Shown in pieces: positions 1-11,242 of a stretch of DNA of 64,000 bases (within the stretch, counting starts at the first letter, position 1; each line of letters opens with the position of its first letter). A program made the position numbers and the translations under genes. Origin of the DNA: Watersipora subatra (lineage: Eukaryota; Bryozoa; Gymnolaemata; Cheilostomatida; Watersiporidae); assembly GCF_963576615.1 (NCBI RefSeq), contig NC_088717.1, positions 26,236,013 to 26,300,012 of the forward strand. Reading direction: 5' to 3'. The notes beneath the pieces are model-generated. The model was given only the letters and a program-made list of their open reading frames with translations. It was not told the DNA's origin and did no database searches.

Positions 1-1230
1 AGCTTTTTTGTGTTTCAGTCAAACCTAGAATGATATCTCTGATCAGCTGGTTGGAGTGCCTCTTGCTGGAATTGAATCAGTTTAGAGCCTCAGTACAAAC
101 AGTAGTCGGCACTATTTTGGCTTCTGGCTAGAGCAGCTTTTACGAACCTGACATGAACATGTCAACAATTATAAGAGTCTTTTGCTGTAACCTCTTTCGG
201 CCTGCCTGTTTGTCCTGCAATTGTTAAACGTTGCTTCATCAACTGCTGCGCAATTAGTGTCAGCTGGCTGACAGTTTGGTTCTGTACTACTGCAGTCCGC
301 TCCCCTTGCCCTTCTTCCACAAATGAAACGATGTCGACTGACATTTTCCAAATTTAATCTGGAGGAACTCCGTGCCAGCTCAGACTGCATTGGTCAACAT
401 GGGTGTGAGCACTCTCAATAAGTGGCATTGTAGGGTGGAGTTGTTCAGGGTGCTGCAGAATGGTTGTTTAGTCAGGTTTGCTCAGTAGAATGCTAGCAAG
501 TCTCTGTACGCCACTTGGATTAGATATTCTACTTGGCCTGCATACTCCTGGAGGATGGTCGTCATGGCTTTTCTTAGCTTACTCAGTTTAGATCAAGCCT
601 GCTTAGGAGAGACCAAACTGAGCTTTCACCATGTCAACAACAGCTTTCACTTGGTTGGCTTGTTCACAGTTCTCTGCCTTCTTCCGCAAATTCTCTCAAA
701 GATGGAGAAAGCTGGTAGCCTCAGTCTATCTAATTGTCTCAGCCACTTCCTAGAAACTGCTGATGAAATACTTCACACTTCTCAAGCTTGAGTACTGATG
801 TGACTTGAAGTGGGGAGCTGGAACACCATCATCATCTTTTGTTTTACTTCTACCAGATGCTCTGTACTTCTATCTACGCTTTGAACATGTCTGGTGACCA
901 TCCTATTGCACTTCCCTACAAAACTACCTGTTAGACCTTTGGAGGCAGGCTGCCCTTAAGGCAGCTAAAGCTTTCCATAATCAGAAGGTGGTCTCACCTT
1001 GAAGTACTTGTTCTCTCTAGAACTCTTCTTTTTCTATCACTAAGCCTTAGTTAAAGCATCCAAGTGACTGTTGATTTTGTTGAGTTTCGCAATAATACTG
1101 CTGCCACCAGTGTTAAGGAACTGTCTGAGTTTTTCTACTTGCTCTCCAAGAAACAAAAACAGACCACTCAAGTAGAAAGCAAGGAGAGTATATATTTCAT
1201 CACAAACATATATAATAATGTATATGTTGC
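1..1230 (-). other. possible leader/gag fragment of another LTR retrotransposon
   Basis: No convincing gene. On the minus strand the string next to 1098-1112 matches the primer-binding-site/LTR junction of the large gypsy element at 9998-10017 (ctgctgccaccag followed by tg). That suggests an LTR beginning near 1111, with leader and the start of gag running leftward out of the window. Short minus-strand ORFs at 162-390 lack a recognisable domain. The assignment rests mainly on one short match, so it is tentative. Confidence 0.3.
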
Positions 1231-2493
1231 ATTATCCCACTTCTTTTGAGGTGGGATAATGCAAGGTTTTTGACACTTTATGGCAGCAACATTAGAAATA
1301 CAACACCTACAGCATTACTTTAAAACGTTTTGTCTAAACCAATAGAAAACTAATACTGAACTAGAAAAAAAACTTAACAAAGAAATAGATTTCTAAACTT
1401 TTCCAGGTTATTTAGTTTATGAAGAAGAAGTAAATAAGAAAATATCGGCATTTATACAGACATCATCTGTAAATAGAACCAATGTTGTATACTAGCAGAA
1501 AATCTATAGCCGTATTTCTAGTAAACTCTGATATTGTTTTATCAAGCGAGGGTCATTGCATCATTCGAATAGTTTCAAATTTGAAAGATTAGTTTAGGTA
1601 GGCGTGTATAAAGGAGTACAAGAACTACAATATAATAACTTTGTTGTAAGAAGAGTAAACAAAGGATTATTAAGGTAGTCTAATGATCTTGATTACTAAT
1701 TTTCATGGAAACACTGCTCCCTTTTCCTAGCTTAGTCTTTGTGAATGCAACAGCTGGGCGCTTGGGTACAGCCCTGTATGATCAATTTAGCTAGAGCGTG
1801 TTAGCTGGATATTCCATTGCATGACTATAAGTTATTTTAGCACTAAATAGTCACATTACTGGCTATAATTAATAGCATTTAAAAGCTCTGTAATAGGAGT
1901 AGGGTTGCATCATCCTCATCTACATGCTCCAAGCTTTAATAATAACCACTGAGCGAAGTTTACATAAATGCTCACATTTACCTAGTAACTATCTCTTATC
2001 TTTAAGATAAAACATCCATAGCTTTCATTTCACTCGTGAATGATAAGGTAGTAATACAGTAAATTGTGGCTGTTCAGTTTACATAGAAAATTCTAAAAGG
2101 GTGGCAACTACAAGATAATGGTACTCTTATGTGCTGTGGGTGACTAATAAGTTATAAAGAGGCCTTGCAAGTGCCATAGAGTTGCTATTAATGTCAGTAA
2201 ATGCAAATCCAGTCTTTCACTTGTGACTCCTTACGCTGAAGGTAATGCTGTTGTTGACGAAACTGTTATGCAAACACAGAGTACATTTCTTTCTTGGTTT
2301 TGGCTATTTTGGTGTATTATAGACTACCAGGAGAAAGTCAGAAAATTCTGTGTCACACGCTTCAGTGCTATGCATAAACTAATCTACCTTATCCATGATC
2401 AGTAACAATGCCAGTTTGCTACTAATTATGTCTATCAATGCAATATGATGAGGCTGTCAAGTCAGCTTTTCCATAATGCAAAACGTCTCATAT
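1231..2493 (+). repeat. dispersed repeat R1, diverged copy, left part
   Basis: Non-coding sequence similar over its length to 34.8-35.9 kb on the plus strand and to minus-strand copies near 41, 49 and 61.5 kb. Shared landmarks include a start near gcaaggtttttgacac, then ctgtatgatcaatt and ggatattccattgc. A short perfect hairpin (gcattatcccac and its complement) lies at about 1228-1262. The copy is interrupted at 2493 by insertion of the gypsy element. Confidence 0.7.
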
Positions 2494-2813
2494 TGTAAAG
2501 GTTTTGTGCCACCCTTAATTACTCTACCAGTATAAGACTCGATGCATAAGTTTATACATGTATTTCTGCTTTGTTCATAAGAGTACAAGAGTAATCAGGC
2601 CTGAACAGGCCTGAAACAGCTCTGCTCTCTACAACAAATGTTCAGGTTTATATAGCGGGTAGGCCCCTTCTCTTGTTCTACTTGGCTGGCCTCGGTTTGA
2701 CCCAGCTTGGCTCAGCTTTGGCTTGGCTTTGGCTTGGCTGCGCTTGACTCGGCTTGACTTTGGCTTGGCTCGACTCGGCTTGGCTTGGCTGCAGGTGGAC
2801 GCCATCCACCACA
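2494..2813 (-). repeat. 3' LTR of the gypsy element
   Basis: 320 bp matching 10016-10315. Both contain the segment around gactcgatgcataag and a run of irregular ggctt/ggctc tandem repeats near the inner end. Scattered substitutions and small indels separate the two, so the insertion is not recent. Confidence 0.9.
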
Positions 2814-2825
2814 CACTCCCCCATT
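2814..2825 (-). promoter_or_regulatory. polypurine tract
   Basis: Immediately upstream of the 3' LTR on the minus strand lies AATGGGGGAGTG, a purine-rich run directly abutting the LTR's TGTGG. Its position is that expected for the primer of plus-strand DNA synthesis in LTR elements. Confidence 0.7.
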
Positions 2826-4417
2826 GACGACTAGGGTCTCCAATTAATGTTTTGAGGAAGCACCAGTTGCGCCAGGGCTTCATGCTGGCGGGCTCTGTAG
2901 CGGAGGCACTCCACCTCGTCTAGTAACAGCTGGCATTTTTGGCCCTCCAATTGCCCTTGCCTCAGCACTTTCTGCATCATCTCTGCAGCCTTCCCCCAAT
3001 CTCGTGCATTCTGGGCCAGCAGCCGGGCCCGGCTACGCTGGGTTTGCAACAACGCCTGGCTGGCCGGGGTCTGTCCCACTATCTCGGCCAGAGTACGGTG
3101 TCCAGGTCGGTCTAGGGTCGTTTGGCTCTTCCTTGTCGAAACCCGGTGAGTCCGGGCTGGTGAACGGAGTCGTGTCATGGTCTGCTGGACTCCTCTGCAT
3201 GGGCTGCAGCCATCTCCTTTCTCGGGTAGTAGGAGTACATGTAGCCATCGTTAGGGAGCCCCGCATGTTCTCATGACAGAACTGCTCACAAGTGTTCTGA
3301 TCGACTAAATGCACCGCCGGCTCAACTTCTCCTTGCCGGTGTATAGCGTGGTGAATCAGCATCGGGTCCCACAACACATTTTGCTAGTCACAAGGGCAAA
3401 CAAATACTGCATAGTGTTGTAACACATAAAACCGGATCCGCCAGGTGCTGGTTGTGAACTGGCAAATTTGATAGCTCCCGTCCTTCACCTGATCTTCCAC
3501 TCGTGCGACAATCCGGGCAGACAGATATTTGGCAGTTTTTACTACTGTCTTCTTTGGTGCTTTGTTTTTCTTCGGCTTTAGTTCCTTGACAGGTGTGCTT
3601 TTCCTAATTGCAGCAGCCGGCAAAGAAAAGGGCAACTTCGGTGAGGGGGGGATGATCCGTCTCTTCTTGGTCTATATGGCAGCCACCCGGTACTCCTCCT
3701 CTCTCTCCTCAGTCAAATCTCGTCTAGCAGCGCCTCTGCTCCCTCCTCCATTATTTTTAATACGGCAGCGCCCGGTCTTCATGTCATTTCGATTTCCTCA
3801 TTGTCTCTCTGGTAGGCCATAACTTCTGCCGGTGTTGGCCTGTCTATCTCTTCCCCAGCTTCTTTCAATCTAATTGTGACCGAAGTCAATAAATCTTGTA
3901 GTGTGGTGTTACCTTCACTGTCCTCTTTCTCGATTGCTATAACGTCGTCCAGAGAAAACGAGTGCTTTAAAAGGAAAGCTTTAGTCACATCTGTGAGAGC
4001 CGTTTTACTGCTTTCTCGTTCGACCTCCGAACAATTTTCCGACAATTCCATGGAGTAGCATGTCCGGTCTTTGCACCGTTTCGGCTTTCTAGTGGTCTGG
4101 GCCGGCCTCGGAGTGTGCCGGACTGGAGCTGATGAGATTTTTGGCATCGCGGTTTCTCCGGCCTCCTCCGGGTTTAATTCCGGTTCTCTCAGGAACTTCT
4201 TCGAGTGGGACCGGATTGATTATTTCCGAGCTCGGTCTTTGCTGATTCCCTTCCTCCGGTCCAGCCGGGTTTTCTTTGAGAGTTGTTTCCTGCTCTTGTT
4301 TTTCTGTGGCCACCATCAACATTTTTTCCCAGTTGGGGGGTCGACATTACTGGTAATGGGTCATTCTTGACTTCCTCCGGCTTTCTTCCTGGCCTGCTGT
4401 GTCGAGCCCCCTTCATG
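2826..4417 (-). pseudogene. additional 3' ORF region of the gypsy element, function unknown
   Basis: About 1.6 kb lies between the integrase tail and the 3' LTR, more than a minimal gypsy element needs. Minus-strand open segments at 3779-4147 (122 codons, hydrophilic, mixed charge), 3384-3635 (Lys-rich), 3033-3377 and 2831-3178 (Arg/Gln-rich, helical in character) look coding but lie in different frames, so the original ORF has shifted or decayed. No signal peptide or membrane segment is seen, which argues against an envelope gene. It could be a C-terminal pol extension or a separate accessory ORF. Confidence 0.5.
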
Positions 4418-5600
4418 TTAATGCCCCTTCTTGGCTCTAGAGTGGCTGGAGTTTGCCCCAGCCTTTCTGGACAAGCATGGTAGGGCTTCAGCTTTGCTTC
4501 GTTCTGGATGGAGGACTGGATGATCCTGCTGCTCTACCAGATAGGTGTAGTTGCCCCAGGCTTTCAGGACTTGGTATGGTCCCATGAACTTTGCCTGTAG
4601 CTTGGGGTTTTCTCTCTGTCCCTGGCTTTTGTTAGTGAGCCACACCTAGTCGCCTGGGGCGTACAGCAGTGGTTCCTCTTAGTCCTCCTGCCTCACCTCT
4701 ATCTGGTTTCATCGAAGCGTTTTGTGCACGGTTTGCAACCTTCACTGCACTCCGACTGCATGCTCGTAGGTAGAGAAAAACTCGGTGGGTGGAGGTGACT
4801 CTCCAACTGGTCCGGGCAACCTCAGCTCTTGTCCCAGCATCAGCATACTGGCTGTTTCTTTGATTGCAAAATGGAGGGTGCCTCGGTATACCCTCATCAG
4901 CTAGAGCAGTGACAGGTCCCACTCGTCCTGTCCTTGGGCTAACAGTAACGTCCTCAGGGAATCCTAAGTCCACGGCTGTCTCGCTCCAAGATTCCGTTAG
5001 CCTGTGGGTGGTACGGAGTGGTATGCATCTTCACCACGTTTCAAAGTTGACACAGCTCGGTCATTAGTTGGCTCTAGAACAGCACCTCCTGGTCCGTGTA
5101 GATCTGCTCCAGTAATCTCAGGTAACTGAACACTCATTTGTTCAGAGCGTTTGCGACCACTGGTGCCATGGCGTCGAGCAGTGCCAGTGCGTCTTGCCAT
5201 TTGGTTAAGTGGTCTGTGAGGACCAGCACCCACTTGTTCTCCCTTGGAGTGGCTGGCAGCGGTCCGACCAGGTCCATGGCTACCTTCTGCTAGGGTCTCT
5301 TGGCGTAGAGCCTCTTTTTTCCTCCAGCCGCCTTCATCCCTCCGTTCTTTGCGGCTTGGCACACCTCGCAACTCTTTACGAGCCGTTTGACTGTGGATGT
5401 TAGTTCGAACCAGTACCAGGTCAACTGGAGGCAGCTTGTTGTCCTTCCCACCCCAGAGTGGGCCAGGGCGTGCGTTTGCCACACCGTGGTTTCTTGCATA
5501 GGCGGAGGGCAGATGGCACACCATCTAGCACGGCCCTGCGGGGTCACGCCTGCCTGCAGCAAGCCGCTCTGTCGGATGCGCAGGGAGCCCCGCATATGGC
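4418..5600 (-). pseudogene. gypsy integrase with GPY/F module, decayed
   Basis: Integrase inserts the element cDNA into the genome. Reading the minus strand from 5600: a zinc-binding Cys pair (CEVCQAAK, about 5340-5380), the core start (MDLVGPLP), a TDHLTKW segment, TDQE, then TTPYHPQANG near 5000-5020, followed by breaks. The ORF at 4418-4645 carries the GPY/F module (MGPYQVL...YLVEQ) and a trailing HPER. Stops and frameshifts interrupt it. It is continuous with RNase H upstream as part of one pol polyprotein. Confidence 0.85.
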
Positions 5601-5867
5601 TCAGTATGCTCAGCTATTTGCTCTTTACTTCCAGGTGTTCTGCTGACACCTCTTCTCCCATGGCAATTGCATGATACATGACGGCCACTGGTCTCTGTCC
5701 TGTGGCCTGTAATCTGGCCAGCTCGCCTTTCTGTTCTGACTTTCCTGACGGGGCTGGTAGCACCTCGGGGGTACCACTGGCACTCAGGTTCAATCTCGCC
5801 ACTATTGGGGCGGGAGTCCCATGCGAGTTGCTCGCCGGCCTTTCGGGGTATGCGACATTGCCCAGGG

Positions 5868-7150
5868 TCAATCCCGCTCTGTCGAGGCGGGAGTCAAATC
5901 CAGGCAACTGGTCGGTATCCATGCGGCTAACGGCCCTTGCTCCCTTGCCAACTCCTTCTGTGAGGGGCCTCCGTCCCTCTGTTCAATGCTTGCGCATTGT
6001 CGGCAGTCCTTGCAGGTTTGCCTACTCAACCCATCTGCGTTTCCGTGGCAAGTTCCTGACCAATGTTCCAGGATGTATCGAAACTCCACCAGAATCTCGA
6101 GCCACTTGGCCACCCTGTTCGAAGGTTCCCTCTTCCTACACAACCATCGAAGTGAGGCGTGATCTGTCCGTAAAAGGAACTCTTGTCCATACGGATAGGG
6201 CCAAAAGTGCTTCACCGCCTAAATCACCGCGCCCCTCAACCACTATAATTTTGCTCCGAGGGAAGTGAGGGTTTTGCTGTAATAGGCAATGACCCTCTCG
6301 CAGCCCTCTTGTACTTGAGACAGCACAGCCCCGACTCCACACCCACTGGCATCTGTGTCCAAGTTGTACTGCCTTGGGGGTCCGGGTAGCCCAAAATCAG
6401 GGCGGTGCTGATACTGTCCTTCAGTTTGTTGAAGGTCACCTGCTCCTCCTCCATCCATCTCCAGAACTCTCCCTTTGCATTCAGCCGGTGCAAGGAATAT
6501 GCTATGGTGGCAAACTTTAGAATATATTGTCGGTAGTAGCCAACTGTCTTGAGGAACCCTTGAAGTTCCTTAACTCTGCGTGGGTTCGGTCACTCTGTGA
6601 CTGCCTTGACCTTGTCGAGATCTGTAGAAACTCTGTCTTGGCTCACTATGTGATCTAAATAGTGGACCTGGGGGTTGCAATAGTTTGCATTTGAACGTCT
6701 TTAACTTTAATCCGGCCTTGTGGAGTCTCTGGAAGACCTCCGCCAGGCAGTGCAAGTGCATGTTGACATTCGGTGCAATGACTATGATGTCATCAAGATA
6801 TAACAACAGCATTATCTAGTGGAGGCCATGTAAGACACATTCCATGAGCCTTTGGAAGGTGGCTGGGGCAGAAGTCAGTTTAAAGGGTAGCACCTTCCAC
6901 TTCCATGACCTGGATTGTGTCAAAAAGGCCGATATCTTCTGTGCTTCCGCATCCAGGGACCTTTGCCAATACCTGCTCTCTAGGTCTAATATGCTAAAGT
7001 AGCGACTACCAGACAGCGCGTCTAGACTGTCGTCGATCCTAGATAGGAAGTAGGCGTCCTGCTTGGTGACGGCATTCAGTTGCCTGTAATCTATGCAGAA
7101 ATGCCACTTCTCACCTTTTTTTGAACCAGCACCGTGTGGGAGCTTCAAGC
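5868..7150 (-). pseudogene. gypsy reverse transcriptase and RNase H, decayed
   Basis: This part of pol copies element RNA into DNA. Minus-strand segments in order: FCIDYRQLNAVT, FSILDLESRYWQ, LPFKLTSAPATFQRLM (ORF 6816-7148), and the catalytic YLDD (ORF 6570-6812). RNase H follows with LDTDASGCGVGAVLSQ (about 6300-6365), FLLRTDHASLRWL and GNADGLSR (ORF 5868-6215). The frame changes between these blocks and a stop separates the palm motifs, so the enzyme cannot be made from this copy. Motif order and wording are typical of Ty3/gypsy elements. Confidence 0.92.
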
Positions 7151-7760
7151 TCCTCCAGCTGGTTTGATGAGTCCCTTTTTGACTAGGTCCTGGACCTGCT
7201 TTTCGGCCTCCGCCTCCTGTTCCGGCCCAAGCTTATGGGGAGGATTGCCAGATCGGCCAAGTGCTCTCCTTGAGTGGAATAAAATGTTCTACCTCAGAAG
7301 TTCTTCTTACGTCGTCGTCGCCCGTGCTGACTTCGTCTGACTCGCCCCTCACAGTTCGGTCGGGCCGACTGAAACACATCTTCAAGGTGAACTGGGACTT
7401 CATTGGTTGAAGTCGGACCGGCCTCATACGGCAAGTGGTCATCCTCCTTGACCTGTGGGGTATCCGCCCCCGTGTAAGTGCCAATGGTGGCTCCAGACAG
7501 AAGGTCAATCACCATTCCGTCGTGTTCATACAACGGGTGATGACCTGTTCTTTGGGTCCTGGCTGATTTAGGCTACTCGCCAGCAGGAGTTCGTTGAGAA
7601 ACCCTTCGATCAGCCCCATGGAGCAGTAATTTCATGCAGTGATGCAACAATGTATCGTCATCTCTGTCCGGGCTGGTACTACCACTCCCCTGATCACCTG
7701 CACTTTACTCTGTAACAGTCGTCTATGCCTGTCCGTGCAGACTAGCTGCCTGCTATCCAC
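7151..7760 (-). other. protease-RT linker region of gypsy pol
   Basis: Sequence between the protease and RT motifs on the minus strand. Open stretches at 7233-7508 and 7294-7533 overlap in different frames; they are rich in charged residues and hold no motif I recognise. Most likely this is the pol linker with frameshift damage. Confidence 0.5.
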
Positions 7761-8063
7761 TCAGACTACTGGTTGTTCAAACTCGAGAGAACACTGATGG
7801 GCCATGAAGAATGGCATTCCCAGGATGGCATCTTCACTTAGACGACTGACTACAAAAACTTCCTCTGTCCTTATGTCCCTCAGACGAATTGTCAACCAGA
7901 TTATCCAATAGAAAAGGAGCCGCGCCCCATCAGCCAACAAGCCGTGGCTGTCGCTCTCTTCGAGCCGGTTTTGTATGGCTCTGGTACAAGACCGTACCTG
8001 TTTATTTATCAGGTTTGTAGTGCACCCCATGTCTAAGAGAAACTGGATGGGCGGCCCCTCCAC
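7761..8063 (-). pseudogene. gypsy aspartic protease domain
   Basis: Retroviral-type aspartic protease that would process Gag-Pol. The minus-strand ORF reads FLLDMGCTTNLI, corresponding to the usual D-T/S-G active-site segment but with Met where Thr or Ser is expected, and later AILGMPF, the conserved ILG segment near the domain's end. About 100 codons remain open, a normal length. The altered active-site residue suggests loss of activity. Confidence 0.8.
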
Positions 8064-8589
8064 TCTTCCTGGAAGGAAATGGCTGGTGGAGTGAGGTCAG
8101 CTGAGGGCTTGTGCTATTGTGGTGCCTTCCAAGGCATTTTCTAAGTGGCCTGGAAGACTCTCTTTCCGTGAGGGGGTGAATCAGTCTTTATGTCCGCAGT
8201 AGACCCATGGTTCCTGAGGTTGCCACACCCAAGGCGGGGAAGGTGCCGATCCTGCCGCTTTTAAGGCAGGCTTTCGACTGTCTCATTCTGTAGGGGTGGT
8301 TCTCGGTGTCTTAGATAGAGGGGATTTGATAGTCATCCTCCTTCATTTTGGGTTCTGTCTTTGCTGGTCATACAAAGAGGCGTAGATGGTATCCGAGATT
8401 GGAAAAGCGTCGAGGCTGGCCTCACTCAAGGACTGATAGTAATTTCGTGTGTCGACAAGCCCTTCCTGTGCATGACATTTCCTTGGTCTACTCCTTGCTG
8501 GTTGAGACCATTCGTCAGCATTCACTAAATCCCGTGTGGATTTGGTACGTCGCCGGGGCTGTTTGGTTTTGGTACAGTCAGTAGCCGAA
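8064..8589 (-). other. gag-pro junction of the gypsy element
   Basis: No separate gene. The minus-strand ORF at 8343-8684 is basic and Ser/Arg-rich, as expected for the nucleocapsid tail of Gag or the Gag-protease linker. Frame disruptions prevent a single reading frame. Confidence 0.4.
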
Positions 8590-9440
8590 GCTACTGTTGT
8601 GGCCTTTCCTCGTTTTCCGAGGCCGGTTTCGAGTAGTGGGGGCAGTTCTATTGTGCATGCCCTGGTTGGCCACAACCCCAGCAAAGGGTAGTTGGCTGAT
8701 TTCTTCTTTTGGTCAGAGTGTGGACTTGCTCCTGGAGCTGTTCCATCTTCTCTGCGAAAGATTGAACTAGTCGGGCTAGTCGTCCAATGACGTCAATTTT
8801 GGCCAAGTTTACCTGGTCAGATGATCCTCCTTCCAAGGCTCGCACCAAAGATCCAGCGGATTTGCGTTCGCCCCTTAAATCTGGAAGTAGCCATTTCTGG
8901 CCCATACAGCGTCAGCTAGTGTGGGCATGTGTACGGCCAACAGATGCCGCGGCAGGGCAGGGTCCCTTAGCGAGCTGCAGAATTTCTCCATGGCAATGTT
9001 ATTCCAGTGACGGTTCGGCAGGTATTCGTACGCAATGCATACCAGCCTTTTGACCCCAACGACATGTTTCTGGAGTGACGTTCCCTTCTCTTGTCTATGA
9101 GCGTTAAGCCGGTTTAGCGCCTGTTTAGCGGACAGCCCGAATCTTGCTCGGAGGGCATTGAAGATGGCCTCCAGATCCTCTGCTGGTCCACAGTCCTCGG
9201 CCTGTTTGCCCAGTACCTCTCAAAAGTGCAACAGTGTTACCCCTTCCGTCCACTGGTTGGCGTCGGCCACCTCCAGGAAGTGGGCAATAAAATATTCCAC
9301 GTTTCTCTTTCCTGTGTACTGGGGAGTCCTGAAGCATGGTGCCGGTTTCTGAGTCCTTGGCATCAGTAGCTCCCGTTCTAGTGCTTTGACTCGCCGGTCG
9401 AGTCCCGGATCGGCATGTCGTGCCCTCCTATTGGCATGTT
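8590..9440 (-). pseudogene. gypsy gag (capsid plus zinc knuckle), decayed
   Basis: Gag forms the particle shell. From about 9430 on the minus strand, one frame reads through FIAHFLEVADANQWTEG, then (after one stop) LEAIFNALRARFG, LNRLNAHRQEKGTS, and FCSSLRDPALPRHL, the gypsy/retroviral capsid pattern. After a further stop and frameshift a zinc knuckle, CWGCGQPGHAQ, is visible at about 8650-8690. At least three disabling changes are present. The start is uncertain because the open frame runs back into the tandemly repeated leader. Confidence 0.8.
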
Positions 9441-9895
9441 TAGGGCTTTCAGTAGGTTTTTGCTTTTTTCCTAGGGCAGTATATTTACTGAGTATGCGGC
9501 CGTCAGCTCTTTCTGGGTTTTTTCCTGTTGCCAGGAAGTTTTTCCAGTAAGAGCTGTGCTGCCTTCTCAGGCAAGTCCTGTCGGAGCCTTCAGTAGGTTT
9601 CTGCTCCTAGAGCAATGCATCTACTGGATCCGTTGCTGCAGGGTTTTACACAGCTCTGGGTTTCTTCCTGTTGCCAAGAAGTTCCTCCAGTAGGAGCAGT
9701 GTCTGCCGTTTTTCAGGCAGACCCTGGCGGTTTTCAGTAGGTTTCTGCTCCTTTCTTAGAGCAGTGCATCTACTGAGTCCGCTCCTGTACGTAGGTTTTA
9801 CGCAGCTTTCTTGGGGTTTCTTCCTGTTGCCAGGAAGTTTTTTCAGTAGGAGTGATGCTGCCGTTTCTCAGGCAGGCTCTTGGTTTGTGTTGCTT
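9437..9895 (-). repeat. three ~148-bp tandem repeats in the gypsy leader/gag start
   Basis: Three imperfect copies of a unit of about 148 bp, at about 9440-9588, 9589-9732 and 9733-9888. Each contains ttcagtaggttt, a gcatctactg-like segment, cttcctgttgccaggaag, and a gcctgcctgagaa-like segment on the complement. They lie between the primer-binding site and the gag capsid region. The innermost copy is open in the gag frame, so part of the repeat may have been coding; a regulatory leader role is equally possible. Confidence 0.75.
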
Positions 9896-9997
9896 GGGTT
9901 TTTTCCTGCTGCCCCTTTTAAAGTAGTAGAAAAATCATCCAGAAATCCAGCGATCCAGTATGAGTCTCATGGTGGAGTTTTTTTGGGATTGTAGTTA

Positions 9998-10015
9998 TCC
10001 CACTGCTGCCACCAG
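9998..10015 (-). promoter_or_regulatory. primer-binding site of the gypsy element
   Basis: Directly inside the 5' LTR on the minus strand is CTGGTGGCAGCAGTGGGA. The TGG start fits pairing with the CCA end of a tRNA primer, offset by one base from the LTR. I cannot name the tRNA without a tRNA set. Confidence 0.65.
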
Positions 10016-10315
10016 TGTAAAGGTTTTGTGCCATCCTTACTTACTCCACCAGCACTAGACTCGATGCATAAGTTTATACATGTATTTCTGCTTTGTTCAT
10101 AAGAGTACCAGAGTAATCAAGCACATGCAATGAACAGGCTCAGAACAGCTCTGCTCTCTGCAACAAATGTTCAGGCTTATATAACGGGTACGCCTCGCTT
10201 TTGTTCTACTTGGCTGGGCTTGGCTTGACCCGGCTTGGCTCGGCTTTGACTTGGCTTGACTCAGCTCAGCTTTGGGTCAGCTCGGCTTGGCTGCAGGTTG
10301 ACGACATCCACGACA
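10016..10315 (-). repeat. 5' LTR of the gypsy element
   Basis: 300 bp matching 2494-2813, ending CA before the ATAT target duplication. It would hold promoter and polyadenylation signals for the element. Confidence 0.9.
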
Positions 10316-11240
10316 ATATGTCAGTCAAAAATTGTCTCTAGCTTTGTTAGTAATATGTATGACTTCTATTGAAGAGCCCTGCTAGCTGAAAGGGAAACCA
10401 ACTAGTGAACCCATATCCAATCAACCAGTATTTACCGGTTCAAGACACTAGCTCACCCCTGCTGTAAATAGATTTAAATGGCAGTGTTATTTTACTGGCT
10501 TAGCAGTAACAACAATAGCATTAGGAATAACATTATGACATCATTTGATAAATACATTGCAACATTGAGAACAATTGCTTATAGCTTTTCATGCAGCAGG
10601 TGGTTTAGACAGAATGATTAATTGCTGCACTGCAGAATTATTGCTAATATTTTGACCATAAAAGTGGCTAAGTAGCTCTACGTCTCCCAGTTATTTTTAA
10701 TAAGAACTCTTTGGCTTGGCTACTTTAGTCCCTACCTAAATAAAACCTATGCACCAAAATCAAACTGCAGCCAAATTCAAAGAATTAATCTTAAAACTAC
10801 CCAGCTACTAGATACAGTTTAACACTCTTGTTATGGTGAAGTGCCAAAACAAGCAGGTTGTAAGTTTTATATAGTATTTTTCTGGCTTAGTGTCAGATGT
10901 GTAGAAAACTCAATAACTAACACAACTATAATAATAACAACTAATAACTATAATAACTATAACTATAATAATTAAATAACTTTTAACAAGCTTTTTTAAG
11001 CTAAGATGTAAACAACTCCAACTCTGCAATATATTTTTAAAGAATTTATTTTTAGTTAGAACTTCAACAAAGTTTCATAACTAAAATGTGTCATCACAAT
11101 TAGGAACTTCTGTTTGGAGTTTTCAATTTGCAATTTTTTTTAGTTATCTCTGATGCATAGTCGACTAACATAAAGTTAATCATAAATGATTTAATTTGTG
11201 TTGCTTTTAGCTAGGCTCAATGATATTTGCAGTATACAAA
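10316..11240. other. no gene seen
   Basis: AT-rich sequence with no supported ORF or recognisable repeat apart from short ataata runs near 10920-10975. It resumes the host sequence interrupted by the gypsy insertion. Confidence 0.5.
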
Positions 11241-11242
11241 TT

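Larger units (their letters stand above)
2494..10315 (-). mobile_element. Ty3/gypsy-type LTR retrotransposon, decayed, 7.8 kb
   Basis: Two similar LTRs (2494-2813 and 10016-10315) begin with TG and end with CA in both readings, and are flanked by the 4-bp duplication ATAT (2490-2493 and 10316-10319). On the minus strand the order is 5' LTR, primer-binding site, leader with tandem repeats, gag, protease, reverse transcriptase, RNase H, integrase with GPY/F tail, an additional 3' region, polypurine tract, 3' LTR. Protease-RT-RNase H-integrase is the Ty3/gypsy order. Many stops, frameshifts and the visible LTR divergence show an old, inactive copy. It is much more GC-rich than its surroundings. 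Confidence 0.93.

Noticed and set aside
555-791. 78-codon plus-strand ORF with Leu-rich sequence
   Set aside because: No domain or conserved copy; the surrounding sequence is more likely the antisense of an LTR-element fragment.
3529-4483. Plus-strand ORFs of 66-99 codons with hydrophobic runs
   Set aside because: Antisense to the minus-strand gypsy 3' region; hydrophobicity follows from the complement of charged codons.
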